In this document: piece by piece, positions 50,492 to 59,717 of the stretch
Layout: every line of letters starts with the position of its first letter
Position numbering within the stretch: position 1 is the stretch's first letter
Assembly: GCF_031458235.1 (NCBI RefSeq)
Contig: NZ_JAVDYB010000001.1
Span: 6,576,501-6,640,500 of the forward strand
Direction of reading: 5' to 3'
Origin: Catenuloplanes atrovinosus
GTDB lineage: Bacteria > Actinomycetota > Actinomycetes > Mycobacteriales > Micromonosporaceae
DNA: 64,000 nucleotides
The notes under the pieces: model-generated
Told to the model about the DNA's origin: nothing
The model's input: only the letters and a program-made list of their open reading frames with translations
The model's database searches: none
Program-made: the position numbers and the translations under genes

Positions 50492-51754
50492 TCAGCAGAG
50501 GCAGCTGGGCAGCCAGCTCAGCGGCTGTCGCGGGGCGCCGTCCACGCGGACCTCGAAGTGCAGGTGGTAGCCGGTGCTGGCGCCGGTGGTGCCGACGCGG
50601 CCGATGGTCTGGCCGCGGCGGACGTGCTGGCCGCGGTGGACGAGGATGCGCGACTGGTGGGCGTAGCAGGTGGTGACGCCGCGGCCGGCGACCTCGCCGT
50701 GCGCGACGCAGGTGAAGTTGCCGTAGCCGTTGGCCCAGCCGGCGCGGATGACGACGCCGTCGTCGGCGGCCCAGATGGGCTGGCCGCCGCCGGCCGCGAT
50801 GTCGACGCCGGAGTGGAGTTGCCAGACCCGGTAGTACGGGTCGAAGCGCCAGCCGAAGTTGCTGGACTTCCAGCCGCGGACCGGCATGAGCAGGCGGGCG
50901 CCGGGTCGCATGCGGGTGACGGTCTGCCGGGCGCCGCGGCGGCGGGCCTCCCAGGCGCGGACCTCGGCCGCGATGCGCGACTCGGCCGTGCGGGCCTCGC
51001 GGTAGCGGGCGAGGCTGGCGGAGCGCTCCTGCTGGGCGACGCCGAGCGCGGCGCGGCGCTGGTCGGTGAGCGCCTGGACCGCGGCGACCGCGGCCTCGGC
51101 GACGCGCTCGGCCTCGCGGGCCTCGGCGAGCTTGGCCTGCGCGTCGGCGTGCGCGGCGTCGGCGGCCTCGCGGGCGGCGGTGGCCGCGTTCTGGGCGTCG
51201 CGGGCCGCGCCGCGGGCGTCGACGACGCGGCCGAGCGCGCCGTGCTGCGTGTCGAGCACGCGGTCGACGTAGCCGAGCCGGTCGGCGAACGTGGTGGGGT
51301 TGGCGTCGATGAGCACGTTCAGCGTGCCGATGTTGCCGCCCTTGAAGGACGCGGCCGCGAGGTCGCCGAGCCGGTCCCGGGCCTCGGCGACGCGGCGCTC
51401 CGCCTGCTCGTAGCGGCCGGTGGCGGCGGCCTGGGCGGCGCGCGCGGTGGCGGCCTTGCGCGCGGCGGTGTCCGCGGCGGCCTGGGCGGCGGCGACGTGG
51501 CCGCGGGCCTGTTCGGCGCGGGTCTGCGCGGGCGGGAGGCCGGCGGTGGCGGCGGCTAGGCTGCGGGCGGCGGCCCGGGCACGGTCGGTGGCGCCCTCCA
51601 GGATCGAGGCGGCCTTCGCGACCTCCTGCTCGATCCGGCGCTGGTCGTCGCGTGGGTCGGCGGCCGTGCGCGCGGACGCGGGTGCCGCTCCGGGCGCGAG
51701 GAACGCCAGGGTGAGCAGGACCGCGAGGGCGCTGCGATAGGACTTCACGGACAT
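50492..51754 (-). CDS. Secreted M23 peptidase with coiled coil (EnvC-like)
   Basis: 420 residues. A signal peptide (YRSALAVLLTLAFLAPGAAP, cut near ASA) leads to about 240 residues of Ala-rich coiled coil, then a LytM/M23 domain with HSGVDIAAGGG and GYHLHFEVRVDG. It is exported and probably cleaves cross-links in peptidoglycan. Its place right after ftsX, and the EnvC/RipC-like coiled coil, suggest FtsEX activates it, as is known for EnvC and RipC. The ATG is at 51754. A strong hairpin lies between it and ftsX. Confidence 0.85.
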   Translation of the reverse strand: MSVKSYRSALAVLLTLAFLAPGAAPASARTAADPRDDQRRIEQEVAKAASILEGATDRARAAARSLAAATAGLPPAQTRAEQARGHVAAAQAAADTAARKAATARAAQAAATGRYEQAERRVAEARDRLGDLAAASFKGGNIGTLNVLIDANPTTFADRLGYVDRVLDTQHGALGRVVDARGAARDAQNAATAAREAADAAHADAQAKLAEAREAERVAEAAVAAVQALTDQRRAALGVAQQERSASLARYREARTAESRIAAEVRAWEARRRGARQTVTRMRPGARLLMPVRGWKSSNFGWRFDPYYRVWQLHSGVDIAAGGGQPIWAADDGVVIRAGWANGYGNFTCVAHGEVAGRGVTTCYAHQSRILVHRGQHVRRGQTIGRVGTTGASTGYHLHFEVRVDGAPRQPLSWLPSCLC

Positions 51755-51821
51755 ATCCCCCGATTCTCCGTGGTCCTCACCCTACATGTGGGAGAACCGG
51801 CAGATCGGCAGAAACGCGAAT

Positions 51822-51859
51822 CGCCGCCCGCACCCGGGACGACCCGGGTACGGACGGCG
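51822..51859 (-). terminator. Hairpin after ftsX
   Basis: On the minus strand CGCCGTCCGTACCCGGG pairs with CCCGGGTGCGGGCGGCG over TCGT, a 17-bp stem with two or three G-U pairs. It is followed by a moderately T-rich ATTCGCGTTTCTG. It probably ends or reduces ftsEX transcripts before the peptidase gene. Confidence 0.65.
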
Positions 51860-51885
51860 ATGCGGCGAGAATGGCCCGAGGGCGA

Positions 51886-52761
51886 CTAGACCCGCAGGTA
51901 GAACCGGAGCGTGCTCCACGCGGTGACGGCGCTGACCAGCGCGCCCGCGCCGGCCATGAACGGCAGCATGAGCAGCACGTTGTCCCAGTTGAGCGGCGTG
52001 AGCAGCTCGGTCAGGTCGCGCAGCGCGCCGTCGATCAGGAAGATCTTGCCGAGCACCAGCGCGCCGAAGCCGAGCAGCGAGCCGAGCACGCCGGCCGCGA
52101 CCGCCTCGAGCACGAACGGCGCCTGGATGAACCAGTTCGACGCGCCGACCAGCTTCATGACCGCGACCTCGCGCCGCTTGCTGTACGCCGCGACCTGGAT
52201 GGTGTTACCCACGAGCAACAGCGCGGCGATGGCCATGATCGACGAGGCGATCAGGGACATGGTCTGCACCGAGTTGAGGATGCCGAAGACCTTCTCCAGC
52301 AGCGCGCGCTGGTCGAGGATCTCGTCGACGCCCTCGGCGGTGGCGTACTTCGCGGCGAAGTCCTCGTACTGCTCGGGGTTGTTGAGCTTGACCCGGAACG
52401 ACTCGGGCAGCTGGTCGGCGCTGACGGAGTTCACGAGGTCGGGCGTGTCGCGCCACAGGGTCCGGAACTTCTCGAGCGCCTTGTCCTTGGTCTCCAACTG
52501 GTACGACTGGACCAGTTCGTCGGAGTTCAGCGCCGCGTCCAGACTCTGCCTCTGCTCATCGTTGACGTCGGACTTCAGGAACATCGCGACCTCGATGTTC
52601 GCGTAGTAGAAGTCCTTCATCTCGTTGGCCTGCAGGTAGAGCAGCGCGCTGGCGCCGAGCATGGTCAGCGAGACGGACATCGTGATGATCATGGCGATGG
52701 TCATCGTGACGTTGCGCCACAGTCCGACCAGCACTTCGGACAGGACATACTTGAGACGCAT
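51886..52761 (-). CDS. ftsX: Cell division protein FtsX
   Basis: 291 residues, close to the usual 297. Four transmembrane helices are seen (TIAMIITMSVSLTMLGASAL, SLIASSIMAIAALLLVGNTI, AAGVLGSLLGFGALVLGKIF, VLLMLPFMAGAGALVSAVTA). The extracellular loop lies after helix 1, and the KRREVAVMKLVGAS intracellular motif is typical. It forms the ABC-like FtsEX complex that relays ATP hydrolysis to a peptidoglycan hydrolase, probably the M23 peptidase downstream. The ATG at 52761 begins MRLKYVLSEV. Confidence 0.95.
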   Translation of the reverse strand: MRLKYVLSEVLVGLWRNVTMTIAMIITMSVSLTMLGASALLYLQANEMKDFYYANIEVAMFLKSDVNDEQRQSLDAALNSDELVQSYQLETKDKALEKFRTLWRDTPDLVNSVSADQLPESFRVKLNNPEQYEDFAAKYATAEGVDEILDQRALLEKVFGILNSVQTMSLIASSIMAIAALLLVGNTIQVAAYSKRREVAVMKLVGASNWFIQAPFVLEAVAAGVLGSLLGFGALVLGKIFLIDGALRDLTELLTPLNWDNVLLMLPFMAGAGALVSAVTAWSTLRFYLRV

Positions 52762-52838
52762 CGGTGAGGCTTCCTTCGTGAATCGTCTGCGGCCGGGTCA
52801 GGGTTCGGGGGATGGAGCCAGTCGATTACCGACTGCTA

Positions 52839-53519
52839 TCAGCCGTACACACCGCGCGGCTGGTCACGGACGATCCGGCCGCTCTCGATCTCGATGACCC
52901 GTCGGCGCATCTGGTTCACGATGTTGGAGTCGTGAGTCACCATGACGACCGTGGTGCCGGTCCGGTTGATCCGGTCCAGCAGGCGCATGATCTCGATCGA
53001 GGTGTCCGGGTCCAGGTTTCCGGTGGGCTCGTCCGCCAGCAGGATCAGGGGGCGGTTGACGAAGGCGCGGGCCACGGCGACACGCTGCTGCTCACCGCCG
53101 GAGAGCTCGTGCGGGTAACGGTGCTCCTTGCCACCGAGACCGACGAGTTCCAGCACCTCGGGCACGACGCGGCGGGCGACCGCCTTGGTCTTGCCGATCA
53201 CCTCGAGCGCGAAGGCGACGTTCTCGTAGGCCGTCCGGTTGGGCAGGAGCCGGAAGTCCTGGAACACGCAGCCGATCGAGCGCCGGAAGTGCGGGATCTT
53301 CCACGAGCGCATGGAGGTGACGTCCTTGGAGTTGACGATCACCTTGCCCTTGTTCGGGGCGACCTCGTGCAGCAGCAGCTTGATGATCGTGGACTTGCCG
53401 GAGCCGGACGGGCCGATGAAGAAGACGAACTCGCCCTTTTCGATCCCGACCGACACATCGTCCAGCGACGGCCGGGACGCCTTCGGATACGTCTTGGTCA
53501 CGTTCTCAAGCTGAATCAC
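52839..53519 (-). CDS. ftsE: Cell division ATP-binding protein FtsE
   Basis: 226 residues from a GTG at 53519. All ABC motifs are present: Walker [11 protein letters not shown]-loop in VFQDFRLL, signature LSGGEQQR, Walker [14 protein letters not shown] and switch H in VMVTHD. The ATPase drives FtsX. The GTG was preferred to a TTG at 53555 because TAGACT (53528-53533) lies eight bases upstream and the usual N-terminus is [12 protein letters not shown]. The ftsX start is 77 bases downstream. Confidence 0.95.
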   Translation of the reverse strand: MIQLENVTKTYPKASRPSLDDVSVGIEKGEFVFFIGPSGSGKSTIIKLLLHEVAPNKGKVIVNSKDVTSMRSWKIPHFRRSIGCVFQDFRLLPNRTAYENVAFALEVIGKTKAVARRVVPEVLELVGLGGKEHRYPHELSGGEQQRVAVARAFVNRPLILLADEPTGNLDPDTSIEIMRLLDRINRTGTTVVMVTHDSNIVNQMRRRVIEIESGRIVRDQPRGVYG

Positions 53520-53527
53520 GGGAGCAG

Positions 53528-53555
53528 AGTCTACGCGGTGTAACGAAAACTCCAA
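53528..53555 (-). promoter_or_regulatory. ftsE promoter, probably leaderless
   Basis: On the minus strand TTGGAG (53555-53550), 16 bases, TAGACT (53533-53528), then eight bases to the GTG. Transcription should start at or next to the start codon. Confidence 0.6.
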
Positions 53556-53648
53556 GTCCAGAGCCCGCCCGATCTGCCCTCGATGACCCGATAAAGGATC
53601 GTCCGATCGGGTGACTTTCGCGGGTCGATCCGCGACACGCCGGGACGG

Positions 53649-54770
53649 TTACGCCGCGTCGCCGCTCAACTGCTGCTGCTTACGCCACTTGATCCCGGCC
53701 TCGATGAACGCGTCCAGGTCGCCGTCGAAGACCGAGGTCGGATTGCCCGTCTCCTGCTCAGTTCGCAGATCCTTCACCATCTGATACGGGTGCAGCACGT
53801 ACGACCGCATCTGGTCACCCCAGGAGCCGGCCGCGTCGGTCTTCAGGCCCTGCATCTTGGCCTGCTCCTCCTGGCGCTTGCGCTCCAGCAGGCGGGCCTG
53901 GAGCACGCGCAGCGCGGACGCCTTGTTCTGCAGCTGGGACTTCTCGTTCTGGCAGGTCACCACGATGCCGGTGGGAATGTGTGTGATTCGCACCGCAGAG
54001 TCCGTGGTGTTCACGCTCTGTCCGCCGGGACCTGACGAGCGGTACACGTCCACCCGCATCTCGTTCTCCGGGATGTCGATGTGGTCGGTCTGCTCCACGA
54101 CCGGCATCACCTCGACGCCGGCGAAGCTGGTCTGCCGGCGGCCCTGGTTGTCGAACGGACTGATCCGCACCAGACGGTGGGTGCCCGACTCGACACTCAG
54201 CGTGCCGTACGCGTACGGCGCCTTGACCGTGAAGGTGGCGGACTTGAGGCCCGCCTCCTCCGCGTACGACGTCTCGTAGACCTCGGTCGGGTAGCCGTGC
54301 CGCTCCGCCCACCGCAGGTACATCCGCAGCAGCATCTCCGCGAAGTCGGCCGCGTCCACCCCGCCGGCGCCGGCACGCACCGCCACCAGCGCCTCACGGG
54401 CGTCGTACTCCCCGGACAGCAGCGTGCGCACCTCGAGTTCGTCCACCGCCTTGGTCAGCGCCTGGAGCTCCGTGCCCACCTCGCCCAGCGAGGACGCGTC
54501 GTCCTCCGCCTCGGACAGCTCGAGCAGCACGAAGGCGTCGTCGAGCCGGGCGCGGAGGCGCTCCAGCTTCTGGATCTCCCCGTTGACGTAGGAGAGCTTC
54601 GAGGTGACCTGCTGCGCGCGTGCCTGGTCGTCCCAGAGGTTCGGCTCGGCGGCCTGCTCCTCCAACTCCGCCTTCTCCCGGCGGAGCTTGTCGACGTCGA
54701 GGACGCCCTCGATGTTCCGCAGGGTGGCGTCGAGGTGCTTGAGCTGGTCGGAAAAGTCGGCTGCAGTCAC
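53649..54770 (-). CDS. prfB: Peptide chain release factor 2
   Basis: 373 residues. The order is N-terminal helices, then [13 protein letters not shown] containing the SPF stop-codon recognition motif of RF2, then [18 protein letters not shown] with the catalytic GGQ. It releases peptides at UGA and UAA. There is no in-frame UGA in the first 30 codons, so the programmed frameshift of E. coli prfB is absent. The GTG at 54770 ([10 protein letters not shown]) follows a -10 box by eight bases; a TTG at 54779 overlaps that box and is less likely. It precedes ftsE. Confidence 0.95.
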   Translation of the reverse strand: MTAADFSDQLKHLDATLRNIEGVLDVDKLRREKAELEEQAAEPNLWDDQARAQQVTSKLSYVNGEIQKLERLRARLDDAFVLLELSEAEDDASSLGEVGTELQALTKAVDELEVRTLLSGEYDAREALVAVRAGAGGVDAADFAEMLLRMYLRWAERHGYPTEVYETSYAEEAGLKSATFTVKAPYAYGTLSVESGTHRLVRISPFDNQGRRQTSFAGVEVMPVVEQTDHIDIPENEMRVDVYRSSGPGGQSVNTTDSAVRITHIPTGIVVTCQNEKSQLQNKASALRVLQARLLERKRQEEQAKMQGLKTDAAGSWGDQMRSYVLHPYQMVKDLRTEQETGNPTSVFDGDLDAFIEAGIKWRKQQQLSGDAA

Positions 54771-54778
54771 AACACTCA

Positions 54779-54784
54779 AGAATA
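54779..54784 (-). promoter_or_regulatory. -10 element of a leaderless prfB promoter
   Basis: TATTCT on the minus strand, eight bases before the GTG at 54770. No ribosome site precedes the GTG. Confidence 0.5.
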
Positions 54785-54840
54785 CGGCGCGCCGCGCGAG
54801 ATCGGACTCCCCCCGGGCCGATCCACGCCGGCCCCGGCCA

Positions 54841-55362
54841 TCAGGCGCCCGGCGCGGTCTTCAGCCAGGTGAGCGCCGCCTTGTGATAGGCCACCGCGAA
54901 CTCCAGCGCGGACGCCCCGAAGTTGTCCCCCGCCTTCTTAGCCTCCTTGGCCTGCTCGCGCGCGGATGCCAGAGCCGCCGTGTGGTACTCGTTGGCACCA
55001 GCGATCAAGGTGCTCATCTGGCCCTCACTGTGCTGCTCCCCGAACGCGACGCGGAGCGCGATCGGGTTGCGAATGGCATCGCGTCCCGGGGAGTCGGTCA
55101 GCCAACGGCTGAACGCGCGCTTTCCGGACGCCGTGATCGCGTAGGGCTGGCTCGAGCGGGGGCCCGGCTTACCCAGCCGGACATAACCCATCTCGGCGAG
55201 CGCCGGCAATTCCCGGTAAACCTGGCTTCGGGTCATGGACCAGAAGGGGCCAAGGCGGCGCTCCGCCTGACCCATGAGTTGCCCACCCGTCATCGGCCCC
55301 TCGTGGAGCAGCCCGAGGAGGGCAGCCGCGGTTGGGTTGATTCCTGTCTCGGCCATGCCCAT
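54841..55362 (-). CDS. PadR-family transcriptional regulator
   Basis: 173 residues. The winged-helix domain is PadR type: [37 protein letters not shown] and [18 protein letters not shown]. The second half is the helical dimer domain ([20 protein letters not shown]). It may respond to a phenolic or other ligand. ATG at 55362 and 55356 are equally possible. Paired GTCCG/CGGAC sites upstream (55449-55461, 55514-55529) could be operators. The ligand and targets are unknown. Confidence 0.85.
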   Translation of the reverse strand: MGMAETGINPTAAALLGLLHEGPMTGGQLMGQAERRLGPFWSMTRSQVYRELPALAEMGYVRLGKPGPRSSQPYAITASGKRAFSRWLTDSPGRDAIRNPIALRVAFGEQHSEGQMSTLIAGANEYHTAALASAREQAKEAKKAGDNFGASALEFAVAYHKAALTWLKTAPGA

Positions 55363-55507
55363 TACGCTGCCACTTTGTAGCCCCGGCGTCCAGGATTTCG
55401 AGTTATCCGCGCCAAAGCGTCTCCACAGTGCACTGTCTTGCGCGGACTGTCCGGTGCGGACCGGCCACAAATAGTGATCAACTTCGGGAACTATTCGACC
55501 GGGAATG

Positions 55508-55538
55508 CCCTTTGTCCGGTTCGACGGACCGCAAAGGG
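55508..55538. promoter_or_regulatory. Imperfect 31-bp palindrome upstream of padR
   Basis: CCCTTTG (55508-55514) and CAAAGGG (55532-55538) enclose TCCG/CGGA arms. A second GTCCG/CGGAC pair lies at 55449-55461. It sits in the 280-base gap between the kinase stop and padR. It may be an operator for the PadR protein or a transcription end for the kinase gene. The rest of the gap has no feature I can name. Confidence 0.35.
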
Positions 55539-55642
55539 TCTCACAAAAGCCGGGGTGCAATGCACCACTCCCGACTCAGCTTTGCAGACTCGGACGCCCG
55601 AATGCCGGGAAACGGGGGTCAAGACCCATAGCAAATCGGGGG

Positions 55643-56977
55643 TCAGGGGCCGGCCACGGTGGAGGTCCCGGACGGTACCCGGGGCACTGGCATACCGCTG
55701 GTGTCCCCTCCGGAGAGAAGTACCCCACTCACCACAGTGATCAACATAAGGAACGCGGCCACCACACAAACCGCGATCAACCGGCGTCGCCGCGAACGAC
55801 CGTCCGATCCGATCCGCGCGCCCGCCATCACCCCGATCTCCGGCATGTGCAGCCGCCCCGCCGCCGCCCTCGGCCACGGCCCGCCCGCGCTGTACGCCGC
55901 ACCGAGCGCGGCCGCCGCCGGATGGCTCGGCGGCGCGGACGTGGGCGGCGCGGAGATCGGCGGCACGGACATCGGCGCCACCGAGATCGGCGGCGCGGAG
56001 ACCGGCCCCTGGAACTCCATCACCGGCAGCGCCACCATCCGGCCCGCGTACGCCGGCGACACCGGCGCCACCTCCAGCGGCACCCAGCGCACGTGCGCCT
56101 GCCCGCGGCTGCGACCGTTCGGCCGCGGCCACCAGGTCACGTCGCCCTCGGCCAGCGCGGGCAGCGGCGGCAGCCCGGCCACCGAGGACTCCACCCGGCG
56201 CAGCCGCTGGCCGATCGCGCGCGCGTCCGGCCGGCGCGCCGGGTCCGGCTCCATGCAGTGCTCGATCACCGGCCACACCTGCGCGGGCAGCCCGGCCGGC
56301 GGCACCACCGTGCACTGCCGGTGCCGCGCGAGCACGTCCAGCGGGGTGCCGCCCTTGAACGGGCTGCGGCCGCAGAGCAGCTCGAACAGGACCACGCCCA
56401 TCGCGTACACGTCCGAGGCCGGGCTCGGTGAAGCGCCCTCCACCACCTCGGGCGACACGTACTCCGGGGTGGCGTGGGTGGCGCGCGCCTCATCGGTGCG
56501 GTGCAGCCGCCGGGCCACGCCGAAGTCGACCAGCCGGACCGGGCCGCCGTCCGCGGGCACCACCAGGTTGCCCGGCTTCACGTCGCCGTGCACGATGCCG
56601 CGCTCGTGGAGGTACGCCAGCGAGTTCGCCAACTGGGCGATCAGGTTGACCGCGACGGCGGGCGGCACCGGGCCGTCCCGCCGCAGCCTCCGGCGCAGGT
56701 CCTCGCCGTCGATCAGCTCCATCACGAAGACGTGCTGATCCGCCTCCCGGCCGAACTCGATCGGCCGCACGATGCACGGGTGGGACAGCTCGGCGAGGAT
56801 CTCCGCCTCGTCCACGAAGTTGCGCACCAGGTCGGGCTGGGACAGCGCCTCCGGGCGCAGCAGCTTGACCGCCACCGCGCGCCCGGTGCCCGTGTCCAGG
56901 CCGGACCAGACCGTGCCGATCGCCCCCCTGGCGATCTCGGCATCGAGCCGGTAGCGGCCGTTGAGCAGACCCGTCAT
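55643..56977 (-). CDS. Membrane Ser/Thr protein kinase (PknB-type)
   Basis: 444 residues. Kinase motifs in order are the Gly loop RGAIGTVW, the ATP-binding K38 in AVAVKLL, the catalytic loop HGDVKPGN (130-137, with G in place of R), the DFG at 151-153 and SDVYAMGVVLFELLCG. A Pro-rich linker follows, then a single helix near residue 405 (LIAVCVVAAFLMLITVVSGV) and a short extracellular tail with no PASTA domains. It should phosphorylate Ser or Thr of cytoplasmic targets. The ATG at 56977 has GAGGAGG upstream. The HGD form is known in non-RD kinases. Confidence 0.9.
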   Translation of the reverse strand: MTGLLNGRYRLDAEIARGAIGTVWSGLDTGTGRAVAVKLLRPEALSQPDLVRNFVDEAEILAELSHPCIVRPIEFGREADQHVFVMELIDGEDLRRRLRRDGPVPPAVAVNLIAQLANSLAYLHERGIVHGDVKPGNLVVPADGGPVRLVDFGVARRLHRTDEARATHATPEYVSPEVVEGASPSPASDVYAMGVVLFELLCGRSPFKGGTPLDVLARHRQCTVVPPAGLPAQVWPVIEHCMEPDPARRPDARAIGQRLRRVESSVAGLPPLPALAEGDVTWWPRPNGRSRGQAHVRWVPLEVAPVSPAYAGRMVALPVMEFQGPVSAPPISVAPMSVPPISAPPTSAPPSHPAAAALGAAYSAGGPWPRAAAGRLHMPEIGVMAGARIGSDGRSRRRRLIAVCVVAAFLMLITVVSGVLLSGGDTSGMPVPRVPSGTSTVAGP

Positions 56978-57169
56978 CGTGGTCCTCCTCCCGGGCCCCC
57001 CGCCCGGCTGCGTGTCTGATGCTACGGCCGGGAAACCGGATTCCGGAGCCCTGCGCCGCCGAGCCGACACCGGATCGAGGGCTGCGACCAGGGCGAACAT
57101 CAACTGATCATCGATAAACAACCATGTCGGGGGACATCGCATTGACCGGGTGGAGCCGATAGGGAACAT

Positions 57170-59620
57170 TTGGCTGCCGTGGCGTCTCCACTCGTACGAT
57201 GGCTCGCAGGTCGCAGCCCTGATCAGCTCGCCCGGATTCTGCTGCACCGGCCGGAGAGCGTCCACGCGGGGACCGGCTCCCGGCCCGCCGCGCCACCGTC
57301 CGACCTGTCCGCGCTCGCCGAGCGGCTGCAGCGCCCGGCCGCGCTCCACGCCGCGCTGCGCGCCCAGCCGCTGCCCAGCCACGAGCTGCTCGGGCTGCTC
57401 ACCCACCTCGGCCGCCGGCACCGCCCGGTGCCCCGCGCCACGCTCGCCCACCAGCTCGGACTGACCGCCGACGACCCCGGCCTGACCGCCGCGCTGGACC
57501 GGCTGGCCGCCGCCGCGCTGGCCTGGCCGGACCACGAGGACGGGCTGCACATCCCGACCGAGCTGGCCCGCGCGTTCCCGCACCCGCTCGGGCTCGGCGC
57601 GGACGCGGCCCGGCTCTACCGGGAGACCCCCGCGGACCGGCTGCGCCAGATCGCGGTCGCGCTGGGCCGGCCGGATCCGGGGCCGCGCCGCGACGACGCG
57701 TACGCCGCGGTCCGCGCCGCGCTGGCGGACGCGCCCGCGGTCCGGGACCTGGCCGACACCGCGCCGCCCGAGGTCCGCGACCTGCTGCACGCGATGGCCG
57801 CCGGGCTCCCGGTCGCCACGCCCGACCCGGCGCGATCCGGCGCCCAGGACTGGGCGGTCAGCCGTGGGCTGCTCGCGTTCAGCGGCTGGCGTCTGGAGAT
57901 GCCGGCCGAGGTGGCGACGGCGCTGCGCGGGCCCGGGTGGACACCGCCGTTCACGCCGGACCCGCCGCTGCCGAAGCCGGTGCCGGTCACGGCGGACGCG
58001 GTCGCCCGCGAGTCGGCCGCGGCCGCGCACGCCGCGGTCCAGCACGTCACCGCGCTGCTCGACGCGATCTCGGCCACGCCCGCGGCGGCGCTCAAGACCG
58101 GCGGGGTCGGCTCCCGCGAGCTCACCCGGCTCGGCAAGGCCATCGGCGTACCGGCGGCGGAGGCCCGGTTCTGGCTCGTGCTCGCGCACGCGGCCGGGCT
58201 GGTCGACGCGGTCTACGACCGATCCGTCGGGTACGGCATGGACCCCACCCGGTACGCGGTCACCGGCGAGCACGCCCGGTGGCAGCGGCTGAGCCCGGCG
58301 CGCCGGCTGACCGCGCTGCTGCGCCGCTGGCCCACGCTGGCCCCGGCCGCGCTGGCCACGCACCGCGGCGGTTTCGGCCCGGCCGGTGCCGCGCTCGCGC
58401 CGCACCCGCTCGACGCGGTCGCGCCGCGCCTGAAGACCGGCCTGCTCGACCTGCTCGCCGCGCTGCCGGACGGTGCCGGCCTGCCCGCGCCGTTCGCGGC
58501 CGGGCCCGCGGTGGGCTGGCACCGGCCGCTCGACACGCCGGTCACCGGCGACCGCGACGAGCTGGTGGTGCAGCTCTGGGAGGAGGCGCGCCTGTGCGGC
58601 GTCATCGCACACGGCACGCTGACCCCGCTCGGCCGCGCGCTGCTGGCCGACGACCGTAGCGGCCTCGATCGGGTCGCGGACGGGCTGCTGCCGGACGCGG
58701 TGGCCACCGCGCTGTTCCAGAACGACCTCACCGTGGTGGTGCCCGGCATCCCGGCCGCCGACCTCGCCACGCTGCTCGACGCGTGCGCCGATCGGGAATC
58801 CCGCGGCGGTGCGGGCACCTGGCGGTTCAGCGCCGCGTCGGTCCGGCGCGCGCTCGACGACGGGCACCGGGCCGAGGATCTCCGCGCCGCGCTCGCGGCC
58901 GTCGGCACGCTGCCGCAGGCGCTGGACTACCTGATCGCGGACGTCGCCCGCCGCCACGGTCACGTGCGCGTCCGCCCGGCCGGCTGCGTGCTGCACACCG
59001 AGGACCCGGCGCTGATCGCGGAGATCCTCTCCACCCGCGGGCTCGCCGCGCTCGGCCTCACCACGGTCGCGCCGACCGTCCTGGTCAGCCCCGCGGGGGT
59101 GACGGAGACGCTGGCGGCGCTGCGCGCGGCGGGATTCGCACCGGCCGGTGAAGACGCCGACGGCGGGCCACTCGTCCGGCAGCGCCCGCCCGCTGCCACC
59201 GCCGCCCCGGAGGCGGATGCCGGTCCGGACACGGATGCCGGCCCGCCGGCCGCACGGGAACTCACCCCGGCCGACGCGCTGCACCTCGCCAAGCTGCTGC
59301 TGACCGCCGCCAGGCCGGCGGATCCGGTGGAGGAGGCCCGGCAGCGGATCGCCGCGCTGCGCCCGCGGAACCGGGCGGCCGACGAGGACATCACGCTCCA
59401 CGCGGAACGCCTCGACGACGCCGCCCGCGCCACGCTCGCCGCCTGCGTCCGCGAACGCCGCACCGTCCACGTCGAGTACGTCAACGCGGGCGGCCGCCGC
59501 TACACGCGCCTGGTCGAACCGCTCGCGGTCGACGGCGAGTTCCTGGTCGGCCAGGTGCCGCCGCTGGCGGAGGAGGTGTCGTTCGCGCTCGGCCGCATCG
59601 TCTCGGTCACCCCGGCCTGA
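57170..59620 (+). CDS. Helicase-associated protein (Helicase_C_3-like) with WYL-like end
   Basis: 816 residues. Conserved actinobacterial protein of the type named helicase-associated or Helicase_C_3: the N-terminal LVRWLAGRSPDQLARILLHR, many Ala/Leu helices, then FQNDLTVVVPGIPAADLATL and YLIADVARRHGHVRV. The last 70 residues (RRTVHVEYVNAGGRRYTRLV) look like a WYL domain. There is no helicase motor. It may act with the XPB-type helicase encoded elsewhere. The start is TTG at 57170 with AGGGA five bases upstream, or GTG at 57179. The GAP before it (56978-57169) holds no other gene. Confidence 0.7.
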   Translation: MAAVASPLVRWLAGRSPDQLARILLHRPESVHAGTGSRPAAPPSDLSALAERLQRPAALHAALRAQPLPSHELLGLLTHLGRRHRPVPRATLAHQLGLTADDPGLTAALDRLAAAALAWPDHEDGLHIPTELARAFPHPLGLGADAARLYRETPADRLRQIAVALGRPDPGPRRDDAYAAVRAALADAPAVRDLADTAPPEVRDLLHAMAAGLPVATPDPARSGAQDWAVSRGLLAFSGWRLEMPAEVATALRGPGWTPPFTPDPPLPKPVPVTADAVARESAAAAHAAVQHVTALLDAISATPAAALKTGGVGSRELTRLGKAIGVPAAEARFWLVLAHAAGLVDAVYDRSVGYGMDPTRYAVTGEHARWQRLSPARRLTALLRRWPTLAPAALATHRGGFGPAGAALAPHPLDAVAPRLKTGLLDLLAALPDGAGLPAPFAAGPAVGWHRPLDTPVTGDRDELVVQLWEEARLCGVIAHGTLTPLGRALLADDRSGLDRVADGLLPDAVATALFQNDLTVVVPGIPAADLATLLDACADRESRGGAGTWRFSAASVRRALDDGHRAEDLRAALAAVGTLPQALDYLIADVARRHGHVRVRPAGCVLHTEDPALIAEILSTRGLAALGLTTVAPTVLVSPAGVTETLAALRAAGFAPAGEDADGGPLVRQRPPAATAAPEADAGPDTDAGPPAARELTPADALHLAKLLLTAARPADPVEEARQRIAALRPRNRAADEDITLHAERLDDAARATLAACVRERRTVHVEYVNAGGRRYTRLVEPLAVDGEFLVGQVPPLAEEVSFALGRIVSVTPA

Positions 59621-59717
59621 CGACGGCGGCGGGTGGGTGTCAGGCGGGACGCGTACCCTGAGTCCGCCGGTTGGCAGCATGCGGCCCGTGCGCCGGGCCA
59701 GGCGAGGAAGACAGAGG

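Noticed and set aside
53649-54770. Programmed frameshift in prfB
   Set aside because: The frame is open from the start to the stop, and no early in-frame UGA is present.
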